From: Planctobacterium sp047947135
Lineage (GTDB): Bacteria; Pseudomonadota; Gammaproteobacteria; Enterobacterales; Alteromonadaceae
Assembly: GCA_047947135.1 (NCBI GenBank)
Contig: CP170457.1
Coordinates: 3,224,001-3,288,000, forward strand
DNA length: 64,000 nt
Direction: 5' to 3'
Both the position numbers and the translations under genes were made by a program. Under the pieces are notes generated by a model, which had not been told where the DNA came from, made no database searches, and worked only from the letters and a program-made list of their open reading frames with translations. Positions 7,515 to 15,632 of the stretch are shown one piece after another; the first letter of the stretch is position 1; each line of letters begins with the position of its first letter.

Positions 7515-10499
7515 ATGATTGAGGGAACAGCTTATCCGGTACTCGAAGAATCCTTCAGCCCACATATTCTGTCGCATCATTACACGCCTACAGATGAAGA
7601 GCTGGAATGGGCACGCCAGTCAAAAAGCATGACTAATCGCGTCGGATTTCTACTGCAACTCAAACTGTTTCAAAAACTGGGCCGGTTTACAACCATTGCA
7701 GATTGCCCTGAACCCGTTGTTAAAACAGTATGTGATTCCCTGGGATTGTTAAAACTACCGTTAAAAAAGGAATTGCAGGGGTACGATAAATCTGGCGCGA
7801 AAAGCCGGGCAATTAAACTTATCCGCGAGCAATTGGCTATCAGAGAGTTTAGTGAAACAGACAAACAGTGGCTGACAAAGCTCGCTAAGAATGCAGCGCA
7901 GACCAAAGAAGCAGTGCAGGATATTATCAATGTTATGCTCGAAGAATTGGTCCACCATCACTTTGAGCTACCCGGACTGACGTTTTTGGAACGTATTGCC
8001 CGTAAAGCCAGAAAAGACGTCAATGATGGATACTTCAAACAGATCAACGACAGTTTATCACGAGATGCCAGATCTCAAATTGATGAACTTCTGAAAGTCA
8101 ATAGTGGCGACACTTACAGTGGCTGGCATCAGCTAAAACGGGAACCTAAAAAGCCAACTGTTCCTGAAATAAGAAACTTCCTTCAGCATGTGGCATGGCT
8201 TCTTGAATTAAAAACTCACATTTCATCATTCACCATTCCCAGTGCAAAATTGAGGCAATACATGCTGGAGGCTAGAGCGCTTAACGCTGATGAGATGGCC
8301 CAGCTTAGACCTCGCAAACGGTACGCATTGGCCGCGATCATGATACGTACTGCTCATGCTAAATCCCTTGACGATATTGCAGATATCTTTACCCGAATTA
8401 TCAGAAAGATGGAAAAGTCAGCGCAGGAAGCACTGCAAACTTACATTCTTAGCCAACAAAAAACGGTGGATCAACTGGTATCAACATTAAGAGACATGTT
8501 GCTGGCCTATGCAAAACCCATCGAGGTGAAAGAAAAACTGGCTGAAATGGGAAATGCTATCGTACCGGACCCGGACACACTTCTTAATAAATGTGATGAA
8601 CATCTTGCGCATTCTGGTAGTAATTACCTGCCATTTTTGTTGTCACCTTATAAATCTAAACGGTCACTATTATTTGGCTGTCTTCAGATATTAACGCTAA
8701 AAAGCTCCACATCAGATACAACCACAGAGAAACTTATCTGCTTACTGAGAGGTCTCAAAGATACACGAAAAGAGCGGCTTGATGCAGACTTTTTGACTCG
8801 ATTTTTTAACAGTGAAGATAAAGCTTCGCGGTGGACAACGCATGCGTGGATGAAGTTGATCGTACTCAAACACAGGGATGAGGACAAAGTGTATGCGCTT
8901 CATCGAAAATTTCTTGAGTTGGCGATACTCATCACGATTAAACAGGAGCTTCAGTCCGGTGATTTGCATGTGGTCAATGGCAGTGAGTATGACAATTATC
9001 GCAACCGCTATGTGTCGCCAGAGCGAGTCAAGGCAGAGTTGCCAAATTACGCTGCTCAGGTCCAGCTTCCACTCACTGAACCCGGAGCATACATTCGATA
9101 TTTAAGGGATTTGCTGTCGACAAAATGTAAGGAAGTAAACAAACGGTTTCCAGCTAATAGTCACGCTACTATTGAAGATGGGAAAATAAGCCTGAAGCAA
9201 CTGCGCAAAAAGGTGGCACCGGGTCTGGTGAGACACATCAATGATGTTATTGATGAGAAGCTGGAACAGGTCAGTATTCTTGATGCGCTCATTGATGTAG
9301 AACATCGACTCAATCTGAAGAAACACTTTTATCCGGTGTCGGGGCATGAAGGAAAGCTGGAAGATCCTGAATTCCGCTTCATCACGAATCTGTTCTGTTA
9401 TGGCTGCAACCTGGGACCGACTCAGACAGCTAACAGTATAAAAGGTTTGCTTTCGGCCAGACAACTGGCATGGCTCAATATTAAATACGTCACAGAAGAC
9501 CGGTTAGACGTTGCACTAAAAGACGTCATCAATGCTTATAAAAAATTTGATTTGCCCAATTACTGGGGAACCGGAAAATCAGCTTCGGTCGATGGAACCA
9601 AGTGGGAGTTGTATGAACAAAACATGATCAGCAGCTACCACATCCGTTACGGTGGTTATGGCGGAATTGGCTATTATCATGTATCGGACACTTACATTGC
9701 ATTGTTTAGTCACTTTATTCCTTGTGGCGTTTACGAGGCGGTATATATCCTGGATGGTTTATTGAAAAACGAATCAGATATTCAACCGGATACTATTCAT
9801 GGAGATACCCAGGCTCAGAGTTTCCCGGTATTTGGATTATCTCATTTGCTTGGGATAAAACTGATGCCACGCATCAGAAATATTCAGGATTTGAATTTAT
9901 ACAAACCGGACAAGCTGGCTAAATACGATAACATCGAAGATCTGTTCAGTGGTAGCATTGATTTCAACTTAATAGAAAAGCATCTACCAGACATGTTGCA
10001 GGTGGCCATCTCTATAAAGTTAGGGGTATTAACTCCATCAACCTTGTTGAAAAGACTGGGAACCTACAGCCGAAAAAATAAAGTGTATTTTGCTTTCAGA
10101 GAACTTGGTAAAGTCATCCGTACTTTGTTTCTTTTGGACTACATCGACAAGCCAGAATTACGCCACACCATCAACGCAGAGACCAACAAGAGTGAGGAGT
10201 TCAACGATTTCATTAAATGGTTTTTCTTTGGTGACAAGGGGATTATTTCTGAAAACCTGCGTCATGAGCAGTTGAAAATCGTTAAGTACAACCATCTCAT
10301 TGCAAATATGATGATCCTGTATAACACGGATAAACTCACCAGAATCTTACGAGAGCTGAAGGAAATTGGGGAGCAGATTACTCCTGAAATACTGAGTCAT
10401 TTTTCACCGTACAGGAAAGCACATTTTAACAGGCTGGGCGACTATACAGTAGACATTGAGAGAGTCACGAGTCCGTTTGAATTTAAGTTAACTCCATAA
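7515..10499 (+). CDS. tnpA: Tn3-family transposase TnpA
   Basis: 994 residues, the usual length for TnpA of the Tn3 superfamily, which drives replicative transposition. The N-terminal DUF4158-type DNA-binding region (about 1-170; ILSHHYTPTDEELEWARQ, NRVGFLLQLKLFQKLGRF) is followed by the central helical part and a DDE catalytic domain from about 590. First Asp lies in KSASVDGTKWELYEQ (about 698), second Asp in DTIHGDTQAQSFPVFGL (about 774), and the Glu in KGIISENLRHEQLKIV (about 917). The conserved tail NHLIANMMILYNT is present. No frameshift or stop, so it appears functional. Confidence 0.95.
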   Translation: MIEGTAYPVLEESFSPHILSHHYTPTDEELEWARQSKSMTNRVGFLLQLKLFQKLGRFTTIADCPEPVVKTVCDSLGLLKLPLKKELQGYDKSGAKSRAIKLIREQLAIREFSETDKQWLTKLAKNAAQTKEAVQDIINVMLEELVHHHFELPGLTFLERIARKARKDVNDGYFKQINDSLSRDARSQIDELLKVNSGDTYSGWHQLKREPKKPTVPEIRNFLQHVAWLLELKTHISSFTIPSAKLRQYMLEARALNADEMAQLRPRKRYALAAIMIRTAHAKSLDDIADIFTRIIRKMEKSAQEALQTYILSQQKTVDQLVSTLRDMLLAYAKPIEVKEKLAEMGNAIVPDPDTLLNKCDEHLAHSGSNYLPFLLSPYKSKRSLLFGCLQILTLKSSTSDTTTEKLICLLRGLKDTRKERLDADFLTRFFNSEDKASRWTTHAWMKLIVLKHRDEDKVYALHRKFLELAILITIKQELQSGDLHVVNGSEYDNYRNRYVSPERVKAELPNYAAQVQLPLTEPGAYIRYLRDLLSTKCKEVNKRFPANSHATIEDGKISLKQLRKKVAPGLVRHINDVIDEKLEQVSILDALIDVEHRLNLKKHFYPVSGHEGKLEDPEFRFITNLFCYGCNLGPTQTANSIKGLLSARQLAWLNIKYVTEDRLDVALKDVINAYKKFDLPNYWGTGKSASVDGTKWELYEQNMISSYHIRYGGYGGIGYYHVSDTYIALFSHFIPCGVYEAVYILDGLLKNESDIQPDTIHGDTQAQSFPVFGLSHLLGIKLMPRIRNIQDLNLYKPDKLAKYDNIEDLFSGSIDFNLIEKHLPDMLQVAISIKLGVLTPSTLLKRLGTYSRKNKVYFAFRELGKVIRTLFLLDYIDKPELRHTINAETNKSEEFNDFIKWFFFGDKGIISENLRHEQLKIVKYNHLIANMMILYNTDKLTRILRELKEIGEQITPEILSHFSPYRKAHFNRLGDYTVDIERVTSPFEFKLTP

Positions 10500-10544
10500 G
10501 TAAAAGTCTCAAATAAACTTAAAATATTCACATTATTTCAGTGA

Positions 10545-10580
10545 CTTAAGACGTTTTTGGCGAAAAAATCAGTAATCCCG
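10545..10580. repeat. Candidate right terminal inverted repeat of the Tn3-type transposon
   Basis: Read inward from 10580 on the minus strand the segment starts CGGGATTACTGATTTTTTCG and ends ACGTCTTAAG. Tn3-family repeats are about 38 bp, usually start GGGG and end TAAG, with a central run like TTCGGAAAAA; the TTCGCCAAAAACGTCTTAAG end fits that pattern. Its outer edge coincides with the point where homology to an SDR protein begins. The partner repeat at the left end was not found, so this remains a candidate. Confidence 0.4.
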
Positions 10581-10997
10581 TCGGAGCCTCTTTTAGAAAA
10601 AAATTTTAAAATCAACACAACGGCATTACTTCAGCTTGCTCAACTTTTGGTTCCGAATATGATTGAATCGGGTAGTGGCGTGATTCTAACAACCGGAAAC
10701 ACCTCAGCCTACCGCGGTAAAGCCAATTTTGCTGGTTTTGCACCGACAAAAGCAGCGCAACGGATACTAATTGAAAGTATTGCCAGACATGCCGGCCCGA
10801 AAGGCGTACATGCCGCCTACATAGCCATAGATGCAGCGATTGATGTCCCTTGGGTTAGAAAGATGGCACCTGATCAGCCTGATGACTTTTTTGCCAAACC
10901 CGAAGATATTGCAAATGAATGCTTCCACATTGCTCATCAACCAAAATCCACATGGTGTTCCGAAATTGTCATAAGACCCTTTAAAGAAAGCTGGTAG
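10581..10997 (+). pseudogene. SDR-family oxidoreductase, 3' part only
   Basis: The frame encodes the C-terminal ~138 residues of a short-chain dehydrogenase/reductase. Visible are the INTTALLQLAQLLVPNMIES helix, the strand with catalytic-type Ser position SGVILTTGNTSAYRG, and KAAQRILIESIARHAGPKGV; in this subgroup the YxxxK tyrosine is replaced (FAPTKAA). The end (HQPKSTWCSEIVIRPFKESW) matches the complete C-terminus of the family. The N-terminal Rossmann part with the NAD(P)-binding TGxxxGxG is missing. The break falls exactly at the end of the transposon repeat candidate, so insertion and later rearrangement probably removed the 5' half, which is not found on the other side of the transposon. 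Confidence 0.8.
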
Positions 10998-11281
10998 GAG
11001 CTAGTAAGGAATAGCAAAATGCGTTTTATTTGAGTTAATAGTACACACGGCCCCAAAGCGTTTGTTGTTTACATGCTCACTAGAATCGTATCGATACTTT
11101 AAATGGATTGGGTGGTTCAGCACCAAGACATGTATAGGGTCAAAGTAAAAACAATTGTATTAACAGATACGTTACTCAGTATTTTGTATTCCTACATTTA
11201 TCCCAAGCAACAAAAAAGCTTAGACGGGAATAAATTTCAAGCAGGGTGGAACTCGAATTAAAACAATTACTTATATGAACC

Positions 11282-11367
11282 TGTGGATAAAGCACTGTAC
11301 CAAATGTGGATCCATATTATATTTAACATAATATACATTATGCGAACTCTTTATATTATGTGGATAA
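11282..11367 (+). other. Two perfect DnaA boxes in an AT-rich intergenic stretch (10998-11507)
   Basis: The 510-bp region between the SDR fragment and the ABC permease has no credible gene; a 79-codon frame at 11283-11522 lacks coding character. It contains TGTGGATAA, the complement of the consensus DnaA box TTATCCACA, at 11282-11290 and again at 11359-11367, with a near match (TGTGGATCC) at 11305-11313. All three point the same way, and the DNA between is very AT-rich (atattatatttaacataata). No replication gene is nearby, so a functional origin is not claimed; a DnaA-binding or DnaA-controlled site is possible. Confidence 0.35.
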
Positions 11368-11369
11368 AA

Positions 11370-11408
11370 AAAGGCGGGATATCTTATGGTTTTGGATATC
11401 TCGCCTTT
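11370..11408 (-). terminator. Rho-independent terminator of the ABC transporter operon
   Basis: A 14-bp stem (AAAGGCGAGATATC pairing with GATATCCCGCCTTT, one G-T pair) with an 11-base loop, followed on the minus strand by seven T residues. It lies about 100 bases downstream of the permease stop codon, the correct position and orientation to end the 13444-11508 transcript. Confidence 0.75.
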
Positions 11409-11507
11409 ATTTGTCTATCAACGCTTTATTTCTGTCACTTTTGTAAGCCACAAAAAACACAGCTAAAGCTGCAAATCTATCGCTCCTTGTTACTTGTTAC
11501 CTTATAT

Positions 11508-12743
11508 TCATTTAACAGATAACGAAGAATGTAATGCTGTTCTGTATGCGTCAAACGCCGGAATTATCGAGGTAACAACAGAAGCCGTGACAATGATCAT
11601 TGCAACCTCTAGCAGCTGCCAGTTGAAAAGATTTCCGTCCAAGAACAATCCATAACTCGACGCCAGCCAATCACTCATACTGGTTAATATTAAACTCACA
11701 ATGACAACTGCGGCGAACATGGATAGCAAAACGATGATCAATGCCTCAACAAGCACTAGAAAAAACAGAAAATTCGGTCCAGAGCCAAGAACTCGCAGTA
11801 CTGCAATTTCTCGTTGCCTCTGTTGCATCGATGCCAGCAACATTGTTGATAGACCAAACAAAGATGAAATCAAAACCAGTACACTGATCGCTCGCAACAA
11901 GTTCTCCACCGTTGCCATCATCTGCCATAGTTCTGTCATGGCAACGCCGGGAAGAATCGCCATCAACCGGTCGTGTTTGTAGTTGTTCAGTTCCCGTTGT
12001 AATGTAAAAGTAGCAAACTTGGATTTTAGTCCCAACATTACGCCAGTGATACTATCCGGTTTTAAGGATGTTGTTTCACCATCTTGCAGTAATTTTTTTA
12101 GTTTCGACGCAGGCAGATGTATCGCCTCGATCGCAGGTAGGCTGACATGTACTGTTTTGTCGACTGGCGTACCTGTTGGCGCAAGTATGCCGCTAATAAC
12201 AAATGGTGCATTGTCGTGGTTACTAAAACTGGTATTACCAATACCATGGGCAATCACCACTTTATCCCCTACTTTGTATTGTAATTGACGAGCCACATCA
12301 TAGCCAACAACGGCTTCAAACAAACCACCAAACTCCTTGCCCTGTGAAAAATCCAGCCGATGCTTATTGCCGTACTGATAGTGAGCAAAATAGCTACTGC
12401 CGGTGCCCATTACCCGGAATCCCCGATGGGAGTCTCCCAATGAAATAGGTATAGCCCATTCAACTAGAGGGTTGTTCTGCAGCATAATAAAGCTATCGTA
12501 GGATATATTATTGGTCGGACTGCCCATTCTGAAGACAGAGTACAACAGCAAATTTAGTTGTCCGCTTGGCGCACCAACAATCAAATCAACACCGGAAATA
12601 GTCCTGTTAAAGCTGTCCTTAGCTTGCAGACGAATATGTTCAACGCTCAGTAGCACAGTGATACTAATCACCAGCGAGATAAAAGTTAAAATTACCGACT
12701 TCCGACGACTGACTAAACTGCCCCAGGCAAGAGAAATCAACAT
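11508..12743 (-). CDS. ABC transporter permease, FtsX/MacB type, zinc-island associated
   Basis: 411 residues with the FtsX-like topology: one membrane segment at the N-terminus (VILTFISLVISITVLLSVEH, about 16-35), a long periplasmic domain (about 40-270), then three membrane segments (LLRAISVLVLISSLFGLSTM; FLFFLVLVEALIIVLLSMFA; VAMIIVTASVVTSIIPAFDA). The motif QRQREIAVLRVLGSGP after the second segment is typical. Such permeases (MacB, LolCE) move envelope substrates or transmit force rather than import ions. The gene overlaps the ATPase gene by seven bases and the pair diverges from two DUF3299 genes through a shared Zur-box-like site. This resembles the Vibrio Zrg zinc-uptake locus; a direct role in zinc handling is inference. 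Confidence 0.8.
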   Translation of the reverse strand: MLISLAWGSLVSRRKSVILTFISLVISITVLLSVEHIRLQAKDSFNRTISGVDLIVGAPSGQLNLLLYSVFRMGSPTNNISYDSFIMLQNNPLVEWAIPISLGDSHRGFRVMGTGSSYFAHYQYGNKHRLDFSQGKEFGGLFEAVVGYDVARQLQYKVGDKVVIAHGIGNTSFSNHDNAPFVISGILAPTGTPVDKTVHVSLPAIEAIHLPASKLKKLLQDGETTSLKPDSITGVMLGLKSKFATFTLQRELNNYKHDRLMAILPGVAMTELWQMMATVENLLRAISVLVLISSLFGLSTMLLASMQQRQREIAVLRVLGSGPNFLFFLVLVEALIIVLLSMFAAVVIVSLILTSMSDWLASSYGLFLDGNLFNWQLLEVAMIIVTASVVTSIIPAFDAYRTALHSSLSVK

Positions 12744-13444
12744 TCACGTACCTCCTGCTGGCAAAGGGCTGACATTTCAACACTGGTTTCAAAGTACTGC
12801 TGCAACTGCATGTCGTGACTGACAAATACCAAAGTGGTACCCGTGTTCTCACACATTTCAATCAGAATCTGCATAAACGCATCCCTGGCCGAAGCATCCA
12901 GCGCAGATGTCGGCTCGTCAACTAACAGTAATTCTGGTTGGTTAACTAACGCCCGAGCAATGGCAACCCTCTGCTGCTGACCCACACTTAAGGTTCCTGC
13001 AGATTGATGCAGTGCCACAGAGGGCAATTTCAGCGCGGAGATCAGCTCTGCTGCTGCCACTTCAACATCCCTTTGGTGAGAGTGGTTGAAATAAACAGCC
13101 AGTTCAATATTCTTAACAACACTCAGATAGGGTATAAGATTAAATTGCTGAAACACCACACCAATGTGCTGTGCCCTGAACTTGTCTCGCTTGCGGGCTG
13201 ATAATGAGGAAAAGGAACAGCCAGACAACTCTATGCTGCCTTGATTCGGGGCCAATACACCGGCCAGCAAATTCAGTAAGGTGGTTTTACCGGAGCCAGA
13301 TTCACCATGTAAAAACACACGCTGTCCTTGACTCACTTTCCACTCAGGAACAAAAATTCCAGGAAATCCTTTTTTATAGCAATGAAACAATTGCTCAATA
13401 TAAATCGCATCGGGTTTTCGCCCTTCCGTCATTGTCTGTGCCAA
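12737..13444 (-). CDS. ABC transporter ATP-binding protein, LolD/MacB type, zinc-island associated
   Basis: 235 residues forming a complete ATPase: Walker A GESGSGKTTLLNLL (about 51-64), Q-loop VVFQQFNLIPYL, signature LSVGQQQRVAIARAL, Walker B LLLVDEPTSALD and H-loop FVSHD. It should energise the overlapping FtsX-type permease at the inner membrane. The TTG start at 13444 is preceded by AGAGG at six bases and is therefore preferred over the ATG at 13432. The 17-bp Zur-box-like site at 13494-13510 is about 50 bases upstream, so zinc-controlled expression is likely. Confidence 0.88.
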   Translation of the reverse strand: MAQTMTEGRKPDAIYIEQLFHCYKKGFPGIFVPEWKVSQGQRVFLHGESGSGKTTLLNLLAGVLAPNQGSIELSGCSFSSLSARKRDKFRAQHIGVVFQQFNLIPYLSVVKNIELAVYFNHSHQRDVEVAAAELISALKLPSVALHQSAGTLSVGQQQRVAIARALVNQPELLLVDEPTSALDASARDAFMQILIEMCENTGTTLVFVSHDMQLQQYFETSVEMSALCQQEVREC

Positions 13445-13493
13445 TTGAAACCTCTAATCTCCGTCACATGTTCTCTATATATACAAACTTTTA

Positions 13494-13510
13494 CTGATAT
13501 GTTATAACAT
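13494..13510 (+). promoter_or_regulatory. Zur-box-like operator in the ABC/DUF3299 divergent promoter
   Basis: CTGATATGTTATAACAT. Its right half TATAACAT is identical to the gammaproteobacterial Zur half-site, and the whole 17-mer agrees with the two copies at 21758 and 21786 in the pattern YTGATAYRWTATAACAT. It also contains the perfect palindrome ATGTTATAACAT (13499-13510). It sits between the minus-strand ABC genes (start 13444) and the plus-strand DUF3299 genes (start 13551), positioned to repress both when zinc is plentiful. Confidence 0.65.
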
Positions 13511-13550
13511 GCGCACAGGTTCCGTTAAATCAATTCCTGGTTTTCATACA

Positions 13551-14135
13551 ATGACGAAGTGCTCATTAGGCAGTTTCATGCTGCTACTTTTAACGACTCT
13601 GGCAATAACCTTTGCATTGCCCTTATCTGCCGACAGTAAAACCCCTACTTATCAGGAAATAGAGTGGATTGCTCTGATGCCACATGAAGACTTAGAAGCA
13701 CTGATGAATCCACCGGAGTACCTTACGGAGATCCCCGATGGCTCAAAATTGGATTCGGTGAAAGCGTTTACGGATAAACCATTAGAAGACGAGCGAGCTC
13801 GCCGTTTTCAGGAGGCTCTGGTGTCTGCCCAGATTGTCCCGACTTTTAAGGACGAAGCAATTCGTATTCCCGGGTTTATAGTACCTCTTCAGTCAGATGA
13901 ACAACAACGTGTGACCGAGTTTTTTATTGTGCCGTATTTTGGTGCCTGCCTACATATGCCACCACCACCCAACCAGATCATCTATGCAAGTCACGCCGAT
14001 GGTATTGAGTTAAAGAATCTATACGATCCATTCTGGTTTGAGGGAACGCTTGAGATCAGCCTGCAAACACATGACATGGGTACCGCTGCCTACAAGCTCA
14101 AACTTGATAGAGCCTTTCCATTTGAGGGCGAATAA
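13551..14135 (+). CDS. DUF3299 periplasmic protein 1 (zinc island)
   Basis: About 194 residues from the ATG at 13551, which gives a proper signal peptide (SFMLLLLTTLAITFALPLSA); the ATG at 13509 overlaps the operator and is unlikely. The DUF3299 core is at about 115-190: IRIPGFIVPL, then FFIVPYFGACLHMPPPPNQI with its conserved Cys and His, then MGTAAYKLKLD. These residues could bind a metal. Fusions and neighbours of this domain are repeatedly linked with zinc-regulated ABC genes in Vibrio and related bacteria. It is the first gene of a three-gene plus-strand operon (13551-15268) divergent from the ABC pair. Biochemical function is unknown. Confidence 0.8.
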   Translation: MTKCSLGSFMLLLLTTLAITFALPLSADSKTPTYQEIEWIALMPHEDLEALMNPPEYLTEIPDGSKLDSVKAFTDKPLEDERARRFQEALVSAQIVPTFKDEAIRIPGFIVPLQSDEQQRVTEFFIVPYFGACLHMPPPPNQIIYASHADGIELKNLYDPFWFEGTLEISLQTHDMGTAAYKLKLDRAFPFEGE

Positions 14136-14591
14136 ATGAAAAGCTTGCGTTCTTTTGTAGTAATTATACTGGTGATATTTGCCAGCCTGGCAACAAACGC
14201 AATCGCTTGTGAACGTCATGATGGCGCAGAATTTGGGCGATTCGGCAGCTTTAACCCACTTGCCTTTCAGCATTTCAACCCCGCCACCAATCAACCTCTA
14301 TCCATCATGCACCCGAATACAGCTTACGTTGAGTCCGGTGGGCAATCATACATAAATATTTCTTATCGCATACCTAAAAACTACAGAAATGTAAAAGTCT
14401 CTTTTAGTGGAAGCGAAGGAATAGAGTTTGTTGATTCTTCAACTCTTTCACTGAACAACAAGTTTGGTGTCTACAAATTAAAGTACAAAGCTAATAAATC
14501 GGGAACTCTTCAAATTGATATTCAAATTGACGCGATATCCAATGACAAGCCGTATACTAAGGAACAGCGCATCAGCGTGGTCTCAGCTTAA
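14136..14591 (+). CDS. Small exported protein of unknown function between two DUF3299 genes
   Basis: 151 residues starting one base after the upstream stop codon, so translation is coupled. Residues 1-24 are a signal peptide (FVVIILVIFASLATNAIAC), possibly with the Cys retained at the mature start. The mature protein begins CERHDGAEFGRFGSF and ends in a beta-rich region (SYINISYRIPKNYRNVKVSF, LQIDIQIDAI) that looks like a single immunoglobulin-like sandwich. Cys-x-x-His-Asp near the N-terminus may bind metal. No family recognised. Its place between two DUF3299 genes implies a role in the same zinc-responsive envelope system. Confidence 0.7.
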   Translation: MKSLRSFVVIILVIFASLATNAIACERHDGAEFGRFGSFNPLAFQHFNPATNQPLSIMHPNTAYVESGGQSYINISYRIPKNYRNVKVSFSGSEGIEFVDSSTLSLNNKFGVYKLKYKANKSGTLQIDIQIDAISNDKPYTKEQRISVVSA

Positions 14592-14626
14592 CCCTGCACC
14601 AGCAACTTTAAACATATAACTTTGCA

Positions 14627-15268
14627 ATGCGTTCGTTCATTTATGCCGCTATTTTATTGTTCGTGGTATTCGTTTCTGGCGTCGTGGCGGGAAAGTTGTA
14701 TCAAGAACTGGATTCACTGTTTCGGTCTGAGCTATACATTACAACGAATCAGCAACTTATAAATCGCTTTTCCACAGAAAACACCTATCGTTTGCGATGG
14801 GATGAACTTATCCCGCAAACTGAAAAAGCATTGTTGGAGAAATACCAAGGGCCGCGCCCGGAAGCTTTCAGCGAACAATTATTGCTGGTATTCCAAGCAA
14901 ATTCAGACGATGAGTATCAATCCGCATTGATCTCAACGAATGTAGTAGAAGACGTAATTGACCGTTCAGTATCTATATCTGGTTTTATTGTTCCTCTTGA
15001 CCTAAAGGCTGATCGCAGTATCAAGAGCTTCTTTCTAGTACCATATTATGGCGCATGTATTCACTATCCCCCTCCTCCACCGAACCAAATTATTTACGTC
15101 CAGTTGGAAGGTAGCTTAACTCAATACAAAATGGAAAACGCCTTTACGATAGAAGGCATTCTCCGCAAAGGCATGTTTGAAGATCCCATGGGGACATCAG
15201 CGTACATACTGGAAGCTGTGAGTATTACCTCATTTGAAGGGCAGCCTGATGACTTCAGACAACACTGA
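14627..15268 (+). CDS. DUF3299 periplasmic protein 2, membrane-anchored (zinc island)
   Basis: 213 residues with an N-terminal membrane anchor (FIYAAILLFVVFVSGVVAGK) that lacks an obvious cleavage site, so it is probably tethered to the inner membrane. The DUF3299 core is at about 120-205: VSISGFIVPLDL, FFLVPYYGACIHYPPPPPNQ and MGTSAYILEAVSI. It is a divergent paralogue of the 13551 protein, sharing the GAC-x-H and poly-Pro motif but with different N-termini. Two DUF3299 proteins in one operon, one soluble and one anchored, suggests a hand-over chain in the periplasm; that is inference. Confidence 0.8.
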   Translation: MRSFIYAAILLFVVFVSGVVAGKLYQELDSLFRSELYITTNQQLINRFSTENTYRLRWDELIPQTEKALLEKYQGPRPEAFSEQLLLVFQANSDDEYQSALISTNVVEDVIDRSVSISGFIVPLDLKADRSIKSFFLVPYYGACIHYPPPPPNQIIYVQLEGSLTQYKMENAFTIEGILRKGMFEDPMGTSAYILEAVSITSFEGQPDDFRQH

Positions 15269-15271
15269 TCG

Positions 15272-15630
15272 TCACCACGAACCATACACAGCATTGGGTA
15301 ACAAAAAGTTATCTTTACCCAAGCTCGGTAGCCATGCTTCCACATTGGCGCTAACCTGAGTAATGCCTTGAACATCTTCGATATTGTCACCAATCTGCAT
15401 GGCAATACGATGTGGCTTTAGCCGAGTTGCCTGTTGCTTGTGACCCAATGATTCCATCCATAGGACGAATATGTCTGCCCGGTTTTGGCACCTGTACCTG
15501 ATACCCCGTATTGTCTAATACGATTTAATCTATATCCATAACGACTATCAATGGTGTTATATTTTCACCAATGCTTTTGCAGCTTGCTGATTATGCTATA
15601 GCCAATAACTGTTCCTCTTTACTGGTCCTT
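15272..15630 (-). pseudogene. Decayed HAD acid phosphatase, lipoprotein e(P4) family
   Basis: Two pieces of the family can be read on the minus strand. Around 15545-15520 the frame reads IVVMDID, stop, IVLDNTGYQ, which is the HAD motif I of e(P4) phosphatases (VVxDIDETVLDNSPYQ) with the catalytic-region Glu codon changed to TAA. At 15457-15272 another frame reads RIAMQIGDNIEDVQ and KDNFLLPNAVYGSW, the conserved GDN motif and the C-terminus (PNPxYGSW) of the same family. The middle of the gene is deleted and at least one more stop is present near 15590. Function is lost. It lies between the DUF3299 operon and the EEP gene. Confidence 0.6.
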
Positions 15631-15632
15631 TG

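Larger units (their letters stand above)
4900..10580 (+). mobile_element. Tn3-superfamily transposon (tnpT-tnpS-tnpA type)
   Basis: A compact transposition module: a KfrA-N/coiled-coil gene on the minus strand, a divergent tyrosine recombinase, then a Tn3 transposase five bases downstream. This gene set and polarity match the Tn4651/Tn4652 branch, where TnpS (tyrosine recombinase) and TnpT resolve cointegrates at a site between their genes. A candidate right terminal repeat is at 10545-10580 (inner end CTTAAG, outer end near CCCG), and an SDR gene begins mid-frame directly after it. No matching left repeat was found between 4727 and 4900, so the left edge is uncertain and the boundary given here is only the gene end. 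No passenger genes are visible. Confidence 0.7.

Noticed and set aside
11283..11522. 79-codon plus-strand open frame downstream of the SDR fragment
   Set aside because: It covers the DnaA boxes and the operon terminator hairpin, has no ribosome site and reads as random hydrophobic and Cys-rich sequence.
13509..13550. Longer N-terminus for the first DUF3299 protein
   Set aside because: The start lies inside the Zur-box-like site and adds 14 residues in front of a good signal peptide; ATG 13551 is better.
15545..15570. TGGTGTTATATTTTCACCA as a further Zur site
   Set aside because: It is only a loose match to half of the 17-mer and lies inside the e(P4) pseudogene, not in a promoter.
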